Of a DNA stretch of 64,000 bases, positions 27,685 to 36,041 are shown piece after piece (position 1 is the first letter of the stretch; each line of letters begins with the position of its first letter). Source of the stretch: Myxococcales bacterium (lineage in GTDB: Bacteria > Myxococcota_A > Polyangia > Polyangiales > Ga0077539); assembly GCA_016792845.1 (NCBI GenBank), contig JAEUKH010000033.1, positions 1 through 64,000 of the forward strand. The letters run 5' to 3'. Under the pieces are notes generated by a model. The model ran no database searches. It was not told where the DNA came from and saw only the letters and a program-made list of their open reading frames with translations. The position numbers were made by a program, and so were the translations under genes.

Positions 27685-29103
27685 TCAGTCGTCTTTGAGC
27701 GTGATGTGGATGCCACTTTGCGTCTGGAGCCGGTGAATCAAGTGGTTTTGATCACCGACCATGGGCCGGTTGGCGCCATCGTGGACAGCCCCGACCACGA
27801 CGGGTCGGTCGGGGTCGCCGTCGACGAAGGCGACCATCACCTCGGTGCCGGGCTTCAACGGGAGGTGCATCCCGTAGCCGTTGCCCGCGTGCGGTTGGAG
27901 CCGCCGGAGCCGCGTCGAGGGCGGCCGCCCCGGGTGAGGCCGGGTGTCAAACTGAAAGCGCACGAGGTAGCGCCCCTCGGCGTCGAGCGCGGCCTCGTCG
28001 CCCTCGACCTGGTTCGTCGCCGTCGCGACGTGGCCGACCACCAGGCCTGCGATGTGGGGCCTCGGCGTCTCTCGCGCCGGGCGCCAGGGCACCGACGGCC
28101 CGAGGCACTCGAAGCGCACGGTCGGGCTCTCAAGGCTGTCGTCGAGGGCGCGCGCCGAGAGGGTGGCGCTCACCACCAGGAGCGGCGTCGCAGGCACCCG
28201 CGGGTGGCCCTCGATCACCACGCGGTACCCTGCGGCGATCTCGACCTGCGAGGCCAGCCCCTCGTAGCGCGAGAAGGTCGCGTCGCTCGCCTCGACCCGC
28301 AGCGCCGCGTGCTGGAGCGCTTCGGCCGGCGAGGCCACCCCGCGCCCTTGTTCGATCTGCACCTCGGCGCCGCCCCATCGCCCGGCGCGTTGACCCTCGA
28401 CGCGCACCGTCGGGGTCGGCGCGTGATGGTCGCGCACCCGCGCCGCGCCGCTCACCGCGCGGAGCTTGCGTGAGAGCGCGTAGACGCCTCGGGTGAGGCC
28501 CTGCGTCGAAAAGGTCACGGGCTCGGGCAGCGCCTCGAAGCCGAGCATGTGGTCGACGAAGACCACCCCGTCGGCCTCGCGCATGTCGGTGAGCACGGTG
28601 ATGCCCGCGGCCTCGCAGAGCCGCAGCACAAACGCGAGGTCGGTCTCGTCGTACTGAACGACCTGCGGCAGCGGCGCAAAGGCCCGCTCGCAGCGCCACG
28701 AGACCTTCGCGCCGAGGCCGTGCCGAGCGAGGGTCTCGGTTACGATCGCCCGCAAGGTGAGGTCGACAAAGACCGCGGGCGTGGCGGCGAGCCCGAGCAG
28801 CGCGAGGCGCGGCCCCACCGTCAGCGTGAACGCACGCAGCGAACCCTCTGGGCTGAGGTCTTCGTCGACCGCCGTCACCACCCCCGAGAGCTGCCGGAGC
28901 GCGCGCCCGCCCTGCGAGAGCGTCACCGTGAGCGGCTCTCGCAAGAGGCTCTCGGGCTCGAAATCGACCTGCCGCGCCGCGATCGACAGCTCGAGCCGCG
29001 AGGGCTTGCCGAGGCGCTCGGTGAGCGTAAACGCCGTCACCTCCCACTGGGGGGCCGAGAAGGGCTCGCGCTCAAACCACAACCGCAGTCGTTCTTCGCC
29101 CAC
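27685..29103 (-). CDS. vgrG: type VI secretion spike protein VgrG (TssI)
   Basis: VgrG trimers form the puncturing spike of the T6SS. The N-terminal gp27-like region shows LRLWFEREPFSAPQWEVTAF, a segment with LSGVVTAVDEDL, VQYDETDLAFVLRLCEAAGI and a gp44-like fold. The gp5 OB-fold region follows with IAGLVVGHVATATNQVEGDE, RYLVRFQFDTRPHPG and TEVMVAFVDGDPDRPVVVG. It ends QSGIHITLKDD at a TGA. The longer frame begins at a TTG (29172) overlapping the upstream gene; the GTG at 29103 keeps all conserved sequence. No C-terminal extension is attached; it is encoded by the next gene in the same frame. No other tss core genes are in the window, so this is an orphan cargo locus. Confidence 0.92.
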   Translation of the reverse strand: MGEERLRLWFEREPFSAPQWEVTAFTLTERLGKPSRLELSIAARQVDFEPESLLREPLTVTLSQGGRALRQLSGVVTAVDEDLSPEGSLRAFTLTVGPRLALLGLAATPAVFVDLTLRAIVTETLARHGLGAKVSWRCERAFAPLPQVVQYDETDLAFVLRLCEAAGITVLTDMREADGVVFVDHMLGFEALPEPVTFSTQGLTRGVYALSRKLRAVSGAARVRDHHAPTPTVRVEGQRAGRWGGAEVQIEQGRGVASPAEALQHAALRVEASDATFSRYEGLASQVEIAAGYRVVIEGHPRVPATPLLVVSATLSARALDDSLESPTVRFECLGPSVPWRPARETPRPHIAGLVVGHVATATNQVEGDEAALDAEGRYLVRFQFDTRPHPGRPPSTRLRRLQPHAGNGYGMHLPLKPGTEVMVAFVDGDPDRPVVVGAVHDGANRPMVGDQNHLIHRLQTQSGIHITLKDD

Positions 29104-29134
29104 GCCCGCATACCAACGGCTCCGAGTGGGTCTG

Positions 29135-29743
29135 TCAACGCGTTGAGGCCGACTCCAAAAGTTTCTCTGCAAAGGCCAAGAGGCTCGGCGCCTCAGAAGG
29201 GGTGAGGTGCAGGGTCAGCACCTGTGTGCAGCCCTTGTCGTCGAGGGTCACCCGAAGCGTGCCGACACGCTGATCGAGGGCCTCGGCCTCGTCTGACGCG
29301 GTGATGGTGGCGACATGCCACGCGAGGGCGGTGACCTTGGGGGCGAGACGGGCCGCGGCGGCGGCGCCGAAGCTTCGCCTCAGGTGACGCAGCGCGATGG
29401 GATAGCCCGCGCCGAGCACGGTAACGAGCCGCCCCCCCGCGTCGCCCACGAGCGCGCTCAGGTCTTCTTCGAAGCGGGCTGTCGAGAGCCCGCGCCGCGC
29501 CGCTGCGCGCACGAGAAAGCGGGCGGCCTTGAGCACCCTGGCGAGGGTGTCGCCGTCGCAGCGATGGCGCGCGACGTAGGCGTCGAGGTGGCCTTCGAGC
29601 GCGGGGTCGAGGGGCGTGTCGAGGCTCGGGGCGAGAGCCTCCCAGAGGGTGTCGGCCACCGACGCCGGGAGCGACCCGAGGGCGGTGAGATCGGCGGCGA
29701 GGTCGGACGGGGCGTCGGCGCCCCCGAGGCTGTGGAGCTTCAT
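29135..29743 (-). CDS. small protein resembling COMM-domain (COMMD) proteins
   Basis: 202 residues from the ATG at 29743 (a second ATG at 29758 adds five). Residues 12-125 are all helical; one stretch reads LKAARFLVRAAARRGLSTA, followed by FEEDLSALVG, close in pattern to the HN domain of COMMD4-like proteins (FILSSAAKHSVDGESLS). Residues 136-198 fit the COMM domain pattern: APKVTALAWHVATITAS with the conserved Trp142, then VGTLRVTLDDKG, LTLHLTP and LLAFAEKLLES. In eukaryotes COMMD proteins form the Commander complex in endosomal recycling. Here the gene sits directly upstream of vgrG with near overlap, so a T6SS link is inferred. The similarity is by eye only; a plain hypothetical protein is the alternative. 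Confidence 0.55.
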   Translation of the reverse strand: MKLHSLGGADAPSDLAADLTALGSLPASVADTLWEALAPSLDTPLDPALEGHLDAYVARHRCDGDTLARVLKAARFLVRAAARRGLSTARFEEDLSALVGDAGGRLVTVLGAGYPIALRHLRRSFGAAAAARLAPKVTALAWHVATITASDEAEALDQRVGTLRVTLDDKGCTQVLTLHLTPSEAPSLLAFAEKLLESASTR

Positions 29744-29783
29744 CGCAGCGCCGAGCATCGCACAGCCGTCGCCGCGCGTGCGT

Positions 29784-30416
29784 TCAGCGCAAGACCTTGA
29801 AGGCGTGGCCCCAGGAGTTGCGCAAGAAGCCCGGGGCGCACCAGGTGATGCAGAGCGGCTCGATGGCCCGCGCGCCCTCGACCCCGCCGAGGTCTTCGGC
29901 GTCCCACCCGAAGGCGTCGAGGAGGGCCACGGTGGTGGCCTTGGCGCCGGCGTCGTCGCCCGCGATGAACATGGTCGGTCGGGTGCCGCCGAAGTCGGGG
30001 TTGACCATCTTCGCCGCGCCCACACACGAGAAGCATTTCACGAAGCGGGCCCCGGGCGCCGCGCGCTGGAGCTGCTCCATCAAAGAGCCCGAGAGACTCG
30101 TGAAGAAAGGCAAGATGCCCTTGTCGGGCGCGCCTGAGATGGGGTTCGTGGCATCAAGCACGACCTTGCCTTCGAGGCCCGCGGCGAGCTGCTTCACCAG
30201 CGCCTCGGCCACGCCGCCCTGCACCGCCAGCACGGCGATGTCGGCGCCTTCGAGGGCCGCCGCGAAGGGCCGCTCGGCGATGCCCTCGGCCGCTGACCAG
30301 GCCCCGAGCTTGTTGCCCTCGCGGCTCGCGATCACCACCGTGTGACCGTGCCTCTTGAACCCCACCGCGAGGGTCTGACCGACCGTGCCTGAACCGAGAA
30401 CTGCGACCGTTGCCAT
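29784..30416 (-). CDS. NADPH-dependent F420 reductase-like oxidoreductase
   Basis: The 210-residue protein starts with a Rossmann motif, VAVLGSGTVGQTLAVGFKRHG, followed by VVIASRE with basic residues after the second strand that suggest NADP preference. It continues with ADIAVLAVQGG, VLDATNPIS and FVKCFSCVGAAKMVNPDFGG, a pattern shared with F420H2:NADP oxidoreductase (Fno) and its bacterial homologues in pfam03807. These bacterial homologues often do not use F420. It lies 25-40 bp upstream of the COMMD-like gene on the same strand and might be cotranscribed, but nothing links it to T6SS. Confidence 0.82.
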   Translation of the reverse strand: MATVAVLGSGTVGQTLAVGFKRHGHTVVIASREGNKLGAWSAAEGIAERPFAAALEGADIAVLAVQGGVAEALVKQLAAGLEGKVVLDATNPISGAPDKGILPFFTSLSGSLMEQLQRAAPGARFVKCFSCVGAAKMVNPDFGGTRPTMFIAGDDAGAKATTVALLDAFGWDAEDLGGVEGARAIEPLCITWCAPGFLRNSWGHAFKVLR

Positions 30417-30512
30417 GGCTTTGATACCCCCAAGAGCGTCGAGCCCTCACCCGTTGAGCGCGCGGCGCGAGGCCTCGATAACCACCCTGTTCGCCGCGGC
30501 AAGGCCCCAGCG

Positions 30513-31928
30513 TCAGCGCGACGCGCCCTCGGCGATGAGCCGCGCGGCGCTGCGACGGGCGAGGCCGATCACGTCGGGGATGCCCACACCCTCGTAGGCG
30601 CTCCCGAGGAGGTAGAGGCCGCGATGGGGCGCGAGGGCGTCGGCGATCTGTTCGACCCGCGCGCGGTGCCCGACGGTGGGCTGGGGCGAGGTGTCGATGA
30701 AGCGATAGACCTTGGTGAACGAGGGCTCGGCGTCGACCGTGATGAGGCGCTTGAGGGCGCGCCAGCCCATCGCGGTGAGCGCCGCATCGCTCAGGCCGAG
30801 GTGCTCGGCGTGCGCGGTGCCGCCGACGAAGACCCGAATCAGCGCGGTGTCTCTGGGCGCGCGGTGAGGCCATTTTGCGCTCACAAAGGTCGAGGCCAAG
30901 ATATCAAAGCCTTCGCGCCGGGGGACGACGAAGCCCGTGGCGTCCATCGGGTGTTTGACTGCGGCGCGGGGCAGGGCGAAGAAGACCGTCGCGGCTGAGC
31001 CGTAGCCGATGGCCGAGAGGGCGCGGGCGACGGCGGGGTCGAGGTCTTCGACGATCCGCGCGCTGCGGTGGGCCGGGAGGGCCAACATCACCGCGTCGGC
31101 GTCGATGGCGCCGTCGTGGGTGCTGACCCGGTACCGCGCGCCCTCTCGGGTGATCGCGCGAACGGGCGTGTCGCGTCGCACCGTGCCCGGCGCGAGCTGC
31201 GCTGCGAGGGCGTCGATGAGGCTCCCGGTGCCGCCTCGGAGCGACACAAACGCCGACGGGGGCGGCGCGCCCGGGTGACGTCGCGGGGCGGCCTCGCGCG
31301 CGGCCAACAGTAGGCTCGGCTGCGTCGCGGCCATCTTCACCAGCTGCGGGAAGGTGCTCCGCGCCGAAAGCTGCCACGCGTCGCCCGCGTAGACCCCCGC
31401 GAGGAGCGGCGACGTAAACGCTTCGACCACCTCGGACCCGAGCCGATCGGCCACCAGGGCCCCGAGCGACACGTCACCTGCCGCGACGCGACGGGGCAGC
31501 ACGCGGTCGAGCAGCATGCGCGCCTTGCCGAGCGGCGAGAGCATCGGCGAGCGCAGCACGGGCCCCACGCGGGTCGGCACGCCGAGCACGATCCCCTCAG
31601 GGGTCGGGGTGAGCGCCCCGCGATGCACCATGTACACCTTGCGGTTCTCGCGCTGCGTCTCGACCAGGGCGTCGCCGAGGCCGAGCTCGCGGCAGAGCGT
31701 CTCGCCGTCGCGCTTGGCCGCCACCCAACCGTCGGGGCCGCCGTCGATCTGGAGCTCGCCGATGCGCTCGGTGATGAGGTTGCCGCCGAGTCGCGAGGCG
31801 CCTTCGAGCACCGTGACCGCGAGCGGCCTCGGGCTCTGCCGCGCCGCCCGCGAGAGGGCCCAGGCCGCGGTGAGGCCCGAGAGGCCGCCGCCGACGATGA
31901 CAACACGGAAGGGTTCAGCTTGGCTCAT
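30513..31928 (-). CDS. hemG: protoporphyrinogen oxidase (oxygen-dependent, FAD)
   Basis: The enzyme oxidises protoporphyrinogen IX to protoporphyrin IX, the penultimate step of haem synthesis, and belongs to the HemG/HemY (PPOX) FAD family; the symbol hemY is also used. The 471-residue sequence begins with the FAD-binding VVIVGGGLSGLTAAWALSRA, followed by VTVLEGASRLGGNLITER and GPDGWVAAK. The C-terminal signature GLYLLGSAYEGVGIPDVIGL matches the family closely. The start ATG at 31928 overlaps the hemE stop by 4 bases, so the two haem genes form a coupled operon. The myxobacterial PPOX of this type is a well-known class. Confidence 0.93.
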   Translation of the reverse strand: MSQAEPFRVVIVGGGLSGLTAAWALSRAARQSPRPLAVTVLEGASRLGGNLITERIGELQIDGGPDGWVAAKRDGETLCRELGLGDALVETQRENRKVYMVHRGALTPTPEGIVLGVPTRVGPVLRSPMLSPLGKARMLLDRVLPRRVAAGDVSLGALVADRLGSEVVEAFTSPLLAGVYAGDAWQLSARSTFPQLVKMAATQPSLLLAAREAAPRRHPGAPPPSAFVSLRGGTGSLIDALAAQLAPGTVRRDTPVRAITREGARYRVSTHDGAIDADAVMLALPAHRSARIVEDLDPAVARALSAIGYGSAATVFFALPRAAVKHPMDATGFVVPRREGFDILASTFVSAKWPHRAPRDTALIRVFVGGTAHAEHLGLSDAALTAMGWRALKRLITVDAEPSFTKVYRFIDTSPQPTVGHRARVEQIADALAPHRGLYLLGSAYEGVGIPDVIGLARRSAARLIAEGASR

Positions 31929-32956
31929 GCGCGTTCAGAGGCGCTGTGCACAAAGGCTGCCAGCGCCTGAACGTTCTCGACCGGCGTCTCGGGCAAGATG
32001 CCGTGCCCGAGGTTGAAGATGTGCCCCGGCAGACCCCGCGCGTCGTCGAGCACCGCCTGGGCCCGCGAGAGGAGCAGCGCGCGCGGCCCCAAGAGGAGGA
32101 TCGGGTCGAGGTTGCCTTGCAGCGCGATCTGGTCGCCGACCTGGGCCTGGGCGTGGGCGAAGGAGCAGCGCCAGTCGACCCCCATCACCGTGCCCCCGGC
32201 CTGCTTCTGAAGCCCGAGCAGCGTCGCCGTGCCCGTGCCGAAGTGAATCACCGGCACCCCGGTCGCCTCGGCCGCGCGCAAAATCTTTTGTACGTGGGGC
32301 AGAACGTAGTGCGCGTAGTCGTGCGGCGAGAGCTGGCCGATCCACGAGTCGAAGAGCTGCAAGGCTTGCGCGCCCGCCTCGACCTGCGCGACGAGGTAGC
32401 GCGCGGTGGTCTCGCTGAGCACCTGCATGAGGACGTGCCAGGTCTCGGGCTCGCCGTACATCATCTTCTTGGTGAGGGCGTAGTGCTGCGAGCGCCCGCC
32501 CTCGATGAGGTAGCTCGCGAGGGTGAAGGGCGCGCCCGCGAAGCCGATCAGCGGGGTCTTGCCGTCGAGCTCGCGGCGGATCAAGCGCACCGCGTCGAGC
32601 ACGTACCCGAGGCCCTCGTGGGGGTCGACCACCCGCAGCGCGTCGACCTGGGCGCGGGTCCGAACGGGCTGGTGAATCACCGGGCCCTCGCCCTTCTCGA
32701 AGCTGAACGGAGCCCCCATCGGCTCAAGCGGCAAGAGGATGTCAGCGAAGAGAATCGCGGCATCGACCTCGAGCGCGCGGAGGGGCTGCATCGTCACCTC
32801 AAGCGAGAGCTCGGGGGTGCGGCAGAGTTCCAAGAGCGAGTGCTTCGCGCGGAGGGCACGATACTCGGCCATGTAGCGCCCCGCCTGCCGCATGAACCAC
32901 ACCGGCGTGCGGTCTACCGGCTCACATCGACACGCCCTGAGAAATCGATCGCGCAT
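31925..32956 (-). CDS. hemE: uroporphyrinogen decarboxylase
   Basis: The enzyme removes four carboxyl groups from uroporphyrinogen III to give coproporphyrinogen III. The ATG at 32956 gives 343 residues and the usual start MRDRFLRACRCEPVDRTPVW; the ORF upstream adds 14 atypical residues. Signatures seen are VWFMRQAGRYMAEYRALR, ILFADILLPLEPMG, GFAGAPFTLASYLIEGG and FGTGTATLLGLQKQAGG. It is the first gene of the hemE-hemG pair. No SD-like sequence is evident before the start. Confidence 0.95.
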   Translation of the reverse strand: MRDRFLRACRCEPVDRTPVWFMRQAGRYMAEYRALRAKHSLLELCRTPELSLEVTMQPLRALEVDAAILFADILLPLEPMGAPFSFEKGEGPVIHQPVRTRAQVDALRVVDPHEGLGYVLDAVRLIRRELDGKTPLIGFAGAPFTLASYLIEGGRSQHYALTKKMMYGEPETWHVLMQVLSETTARYLVAQVEAGAQALQLFDSWIGQLSPHDYAHYVLPHVQKILRAAEATGVPVIHFGTGTATLLGLQKQAGGTVMGVDWRCSFAHAQAQVGDQIALQGNLDPILLLGPRALLLSRAQAVLDDARGLPGHIFNLGHGILPETPVENVQALAAFVHSASERA

Positions 32957-33022
32957 AGGGCCCGCGAAGCTACTGCACTTCGCCGGGCCGCTCAGCACCC
33001 ATTTTCACACGCACCCGCTGCG

Positions 33023-35350
33023 TCACTCCGACGCACGCCTTGCGCGGGTCGCGGGGGCCTTTCGCGCGCGCTTCGACGTCGCCTTCACGGCCGGTGCGGG
33101 CACGCCCTCGGCGAAGGCGAAGGCCGTCTCGCAGCCCTCGCGCCAGCGCCCGCAGCCGTAGCCCTGTCGACCCACCTTGAGCGTCGCGAGGCCGCAGCGC
33201 GGGCAGACGATTCCGGTGTCGCTCCCGAGGGCGAGGCTCGGCGGACCGGGCGGCAGGATCGGCGCGGGGGCCGCCTTCTTGCGAGCGCGCGGCGCACGAG
33301 CCTTGGGCGCAACGGCGGCGTCACGCGCTCTCGCCTTGGGGCGCGGCGCTGAGGCGCCCCGAGACGCGCCCTGCCTCGCGGCCGACGCGACCGCCGCGCG
33401 CGGCGCCCTGACCCCCGGAGCGCTCACCACGCGGTTCACCATGTCTGCGACCAACTCTTTGATATCACTCATGAATCTGGCGCGGCTCTCGGCGCCTCGG
33501 GCGATCCTGACGAGGCGCTCCTCCCAGGCGCCGGTGAGCTCGGGCGAGGCGAGGGCGGGCACCGCGAGGCCATCGACGAGGGCTTCGCCGAGCGCGGTGG
33601 CGGCGAGCGATTTGCCCTGCCGAACGATGTACCCGCGGGTGATGAGGGTCTCTAGGGTCGAGGCCCGGGTCGCGGGAGTGCCGAGCCCGCGGTCTCGCAG
33701 GGCCTCGCGCAGGGCCTCGTCGTCGACCTGTCGCCCCGCAGACTCCATCGCCGCGAGGAGCGTCGCGTCGGTGAGCCTTCGCGGCGGCGAGGTTTGCTTC
33801 TCGAGCGCGCGGTAGGCGCCGCGCAGCACGGTGCCCACGCCGAGGGGCGGCACGGGGTTGGGCGCGGCGTCGTCGCCTGCGTCGCTCGGGGCTTCGTCGC
33901 CGAAGCCTGCGACCTCTTGCCACCCGGCCACGACCCTGACGCGCCCGCGGGCCACAAAGGTGTCGGGCCCCGGCGGCAAGACCTTCAGGAGCGTGACGTC
34001 GTCGGTCGGGGCGTCGTCGCCCTGCGGAGGCGCCTCGGGCGTCGCCGAGAGGGGCCTGGCGACCCCTTCGCCCACGGTGACGCCGAGCACCGTGAGGTCG
34101 AACTCTGCGTCGGCGAAGAAGGCACCGACGAAGCGCCGCACGACGAGATCGTAGAGCCGCCACGCGTCGGGGCTCAGCGCGTCGGGTTGCGGCGCGTGGT
34201 CGGTCGGGATGATCGCGTGGTGGTCGCTCACCTTGGCGTCGTCGAAGACCCGCGCGGGTCGCACGATGGGCGCCGCGAGGAGGCGCTGGGTGAAGCCCGC
34301 GTAGCGCGGCTCGCGCCCGAGCGCGCGCAGGATGTCGGGCACCTCGGCGTGCATCGCGCGCGGCAGGTGACGCGCGTCGGTGCGCGGGTAGGTGAGCAAT
34401 TTGTGACGCTCGTAGAGGGCCTGGGCGAGGTCGAGGGTGTGCTGCGCTGAGAAGCCGAAGCGCGCGTTGGCGGTGCGCTGCAGCGAGGTCAGGTCGAAGA
34501 GCTTCGGGGGGCTCACCCGCTGGCGGCGGGTCTCCGAGGTGCTCACCCGCGGCCCCGACGGCGGGAGCGGCGTCGCCTTGAGGCGGGTGATAAGCGCCGC
34601 GGCGAGCGCGGGCTCTGCGAGGCGCGTCTCCTTGTCGGCCACCCACCGCGCCAGAAAGCGCTGCCCCTCGGCCGACGTGAACCGACCCTCAACCTCCCAG
34701 AACGGCCGCGGGACGAAATCGCGCAGCCGCTTCTCTCGCCCCACCACCATCGCCAGGGTCGGCGTCTGCACCCGACCGAGGGTGAAGAGGGCGTCGCTCC
34801 CCGCGGCGCGGCCCCGCAGCGTCACCGCCCGGGTGGCGTTCATGCCCACGAGCCAATCGGCCTCGGCCCGCGAGCGCGCGGCGTCAGCCAGGGGTTGGTA
34901 CTTCGCGCCCGGCTCAAGCTTCGCGAAGCCCGCACGGATCGCCGCGTCGGTGAGCGACGAGATCCACAGCCGCCGCACCGGCATCCGCGCCCCGGCGAGC
35001 TCGTAACAGAGCCTGAAGATCAGCTCGCCCTCGCGCCCCGCGTCGCACGCGTTGACCACCTCTTCGAAGCGCCGATCGCAGAGCAGCCGCTTCACCACCC
35101 GCCACTGCGCGAGGCTCGTCTTGACGGGCTGCAACGCGAAGGGCTCGGGCAACATCGGGAGGTGGTTGAGCGACCACGCCTTCCACCCTGGGTTGTAATG
35201 CGCGGGCTCGACCAGCTCGACCAGGTGACCGATGCACCAGGTGATGCACCGCCCGTTGCCTTCGAGCGCGCCTTCGCCCCGGCCGCCGACCCCCAAGGCC
35301 CGCGCGAGGTCTCGGGCCACACTCGGCTTCTCGGCAAGAATCAGCTGCAT
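33023..35350 (-). CDS. topB: DNA topoisomerase III
   Basis: A type IA topoisomerase that decatenates single-strand linkages. The ATG at 35350 starts MQLILAEKPSVARDLARALG, the Toprim domain, with VNACDAGREGELIFRL in place of DxDxE-type metal residues. The active-site tyrosine is in LLTYPRTDARHL, and TLGRVQTPTLAMVVGRE is conserved. The last 130 residues carry a zinc-finger-like block (CPRCGLATLKVGRQGYGC, then REGCETAFAF) and Lys/Arg/Ala-rich tails on both sides of it. 775 residues is longer than E. coli TopB because of these tails. It is divergent from the YkgJ-type gene. Confidence 0.93.
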   Translation of the reverse strand: MQLILAEKPSVARDLARALGVGGRGEGALEGNGRCITWCIGHLVELVEPAHYNPGWKAWSLNHLPMLPEPFALQPVKTSLAQWRVVKRLLCDRRFEEVVNACDAGREGELIFRLCYELAGARMPVRRLWISSLTDAAIRAGFAKLEPGAKYQPLADAARSRAEADWLVGMNATRAVTLRGRAAGSDALFTLGRVQTPTLAMVVGREKRLRDFVPRPFWEVEGRFTSAEGQRFLARWVADKETRLAEPALAAALITRLKATPLPPSGPRVSTSETRRQRVSPPKLFDLTSLQRTANARFGFSAQHTLDLAQALYERHKLLTYPRTDARHLPRAMHAEVPDILRALGREPRYAGFTQRLLAAPIVRPARVFDDAKVSDHHAIIPTDHAPQPDALSPDAWRLYDLVVRRFVGAFFADAEFDLTVLGVTVGEGVARPLSATPEAPPQGDDAPTDDVTLLKVLPPGPDTFVARGRVRVVAGWQEVAGFGDEAPSDAGDDAAPNPVPPLGVGTVLRGAYRALEKQTSPPRRLTDATLLAAMESAGRQVDDEALREALRDRGLGTPATRASTLETLITRGYIVRQGKSLAATALGEALVDGLAVPALASPELTGAWEERLVRIARGAESRARFMSDIKELVADMVNRVVSAPGVRAPRAAVASAARQGASRGASAPRPKARARDAAVAPKARAPRARKKAAPAPILPPGPPSLALGSDTGIVCPRCGLATLKVGRQGYGCGRWREGCETAFAFAEGVPAPAVKATSKRARKAPATRARRASE

Positions 35351-35420
35351 CGCCCGACGAGCTATGGCCCCCCTCGCTTCGTGCTGCAAGCGCCGAGATG
35401 ACAGTGTATGTCACCCCACA

Positions 35421-36038
35421 ATGGATGCGCGGGAAACCCAGCGACCTGTGTGGCGGAGCTTTGACCCTCGTTGGGTGGGCAACGCGGCGGCTCACGCGCG
35501 CGCTGGGGGGCTCGCGGTGGTGACGGCGCGGGCCGCCTTCGCCCTGGTCGCGCCCGGCCCCGAGGGTGAGCTCGCGGAGCTCGCGGTGTGGGCGCTGCTC
35601 GACCTACGCGCGGGCGACCTTGAGCCCGTCGACGCGGGCGAGGCCGAGGGGCTCTTGCGGGTGCGCCTCACCCCGGGTCAGTGCGCGCAGTGCCTCGCGT
35701 GGGCCGAGCGCGACGCGGCGCTGCCCGGGCACACCGTCGGCGTTGATTTCGCGTGTCTCGACTGCGCGATGTGCTGTCGCAACAACCGCGTCGTGCTCGA
35801 AGACGAAGACTTCGCGCGTTGGGCGGCGGCTGAGCCCGCGGTGTCGCCGGGGCGGGTCCACACGCGCCGCGGGGTGCGCACCCTGGCCGTCCTCAAGAAC
35901 GGCGATTGCCAACATCTTCGGGGCAACCGCTGCGACATCTACGCGCAGCGGCCGAACAACTGCCGCGCCTTCCCCATGGGGAGCGAGGGCTGCCTCGCGG
36001 CCCGCGAAGAGGCCGGCCTCGCGATGTTCACAGTGTGA
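35421..36038 (+). CDS. YkgJ-family cysteine-cluster protein
   Basis: The ATG at 35421 gives 205 residues; the open frame further upstream is antisense to topB. The family mark is VDFACLDCAMCCRNNRVVL, with Cys112, Cys115, Cys118 and Cys119 in a CxxCxxCC cluster, and later conserved GDCQHLRGNRCDIYAQRPNN followed by CRAFPMGSEGC. This group is thought to bind zinc or iron-sulfur and is annotated as zinc/iron-chelating. Residues 1-105 form a less conserved domain with another CAQC pair. The gene is tail-to-tail with the pseudouridine synthase gene, separated by 3 bp. Function is not established. Confidence 0.82.
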   Translation: MDARETQRPVWRSFDPRWVGNAAAHARAGGLAVVTARAAFALVAPGPEGELAELAVWALLDLRAGDLEPVDAGEAEGLLRVRLTPGQCAQCLAWAERDAALPGHTVGVDFACLDCAMCCRNNRVVLEDEDFARWAAAEPAVSPGRVHTRRGVRTLAVLKNGDCQHLRGNRCDIYAQRPNNCRAFPMGSEGCLAAREEAGLAMFTV

Positions 36039-36041
36039 ACA

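Noticed and set aside
31946..33352. 468-residue plus-strand frame over hemE and topB
   Set aside because: Shadow of hemE and topB; no motif.
35232..35420. N-terminal extension of the YkgJ-type gene
   Set aside because: Antisense to topB with atypical sequence; the ATG at 35421 gives the normal protein.
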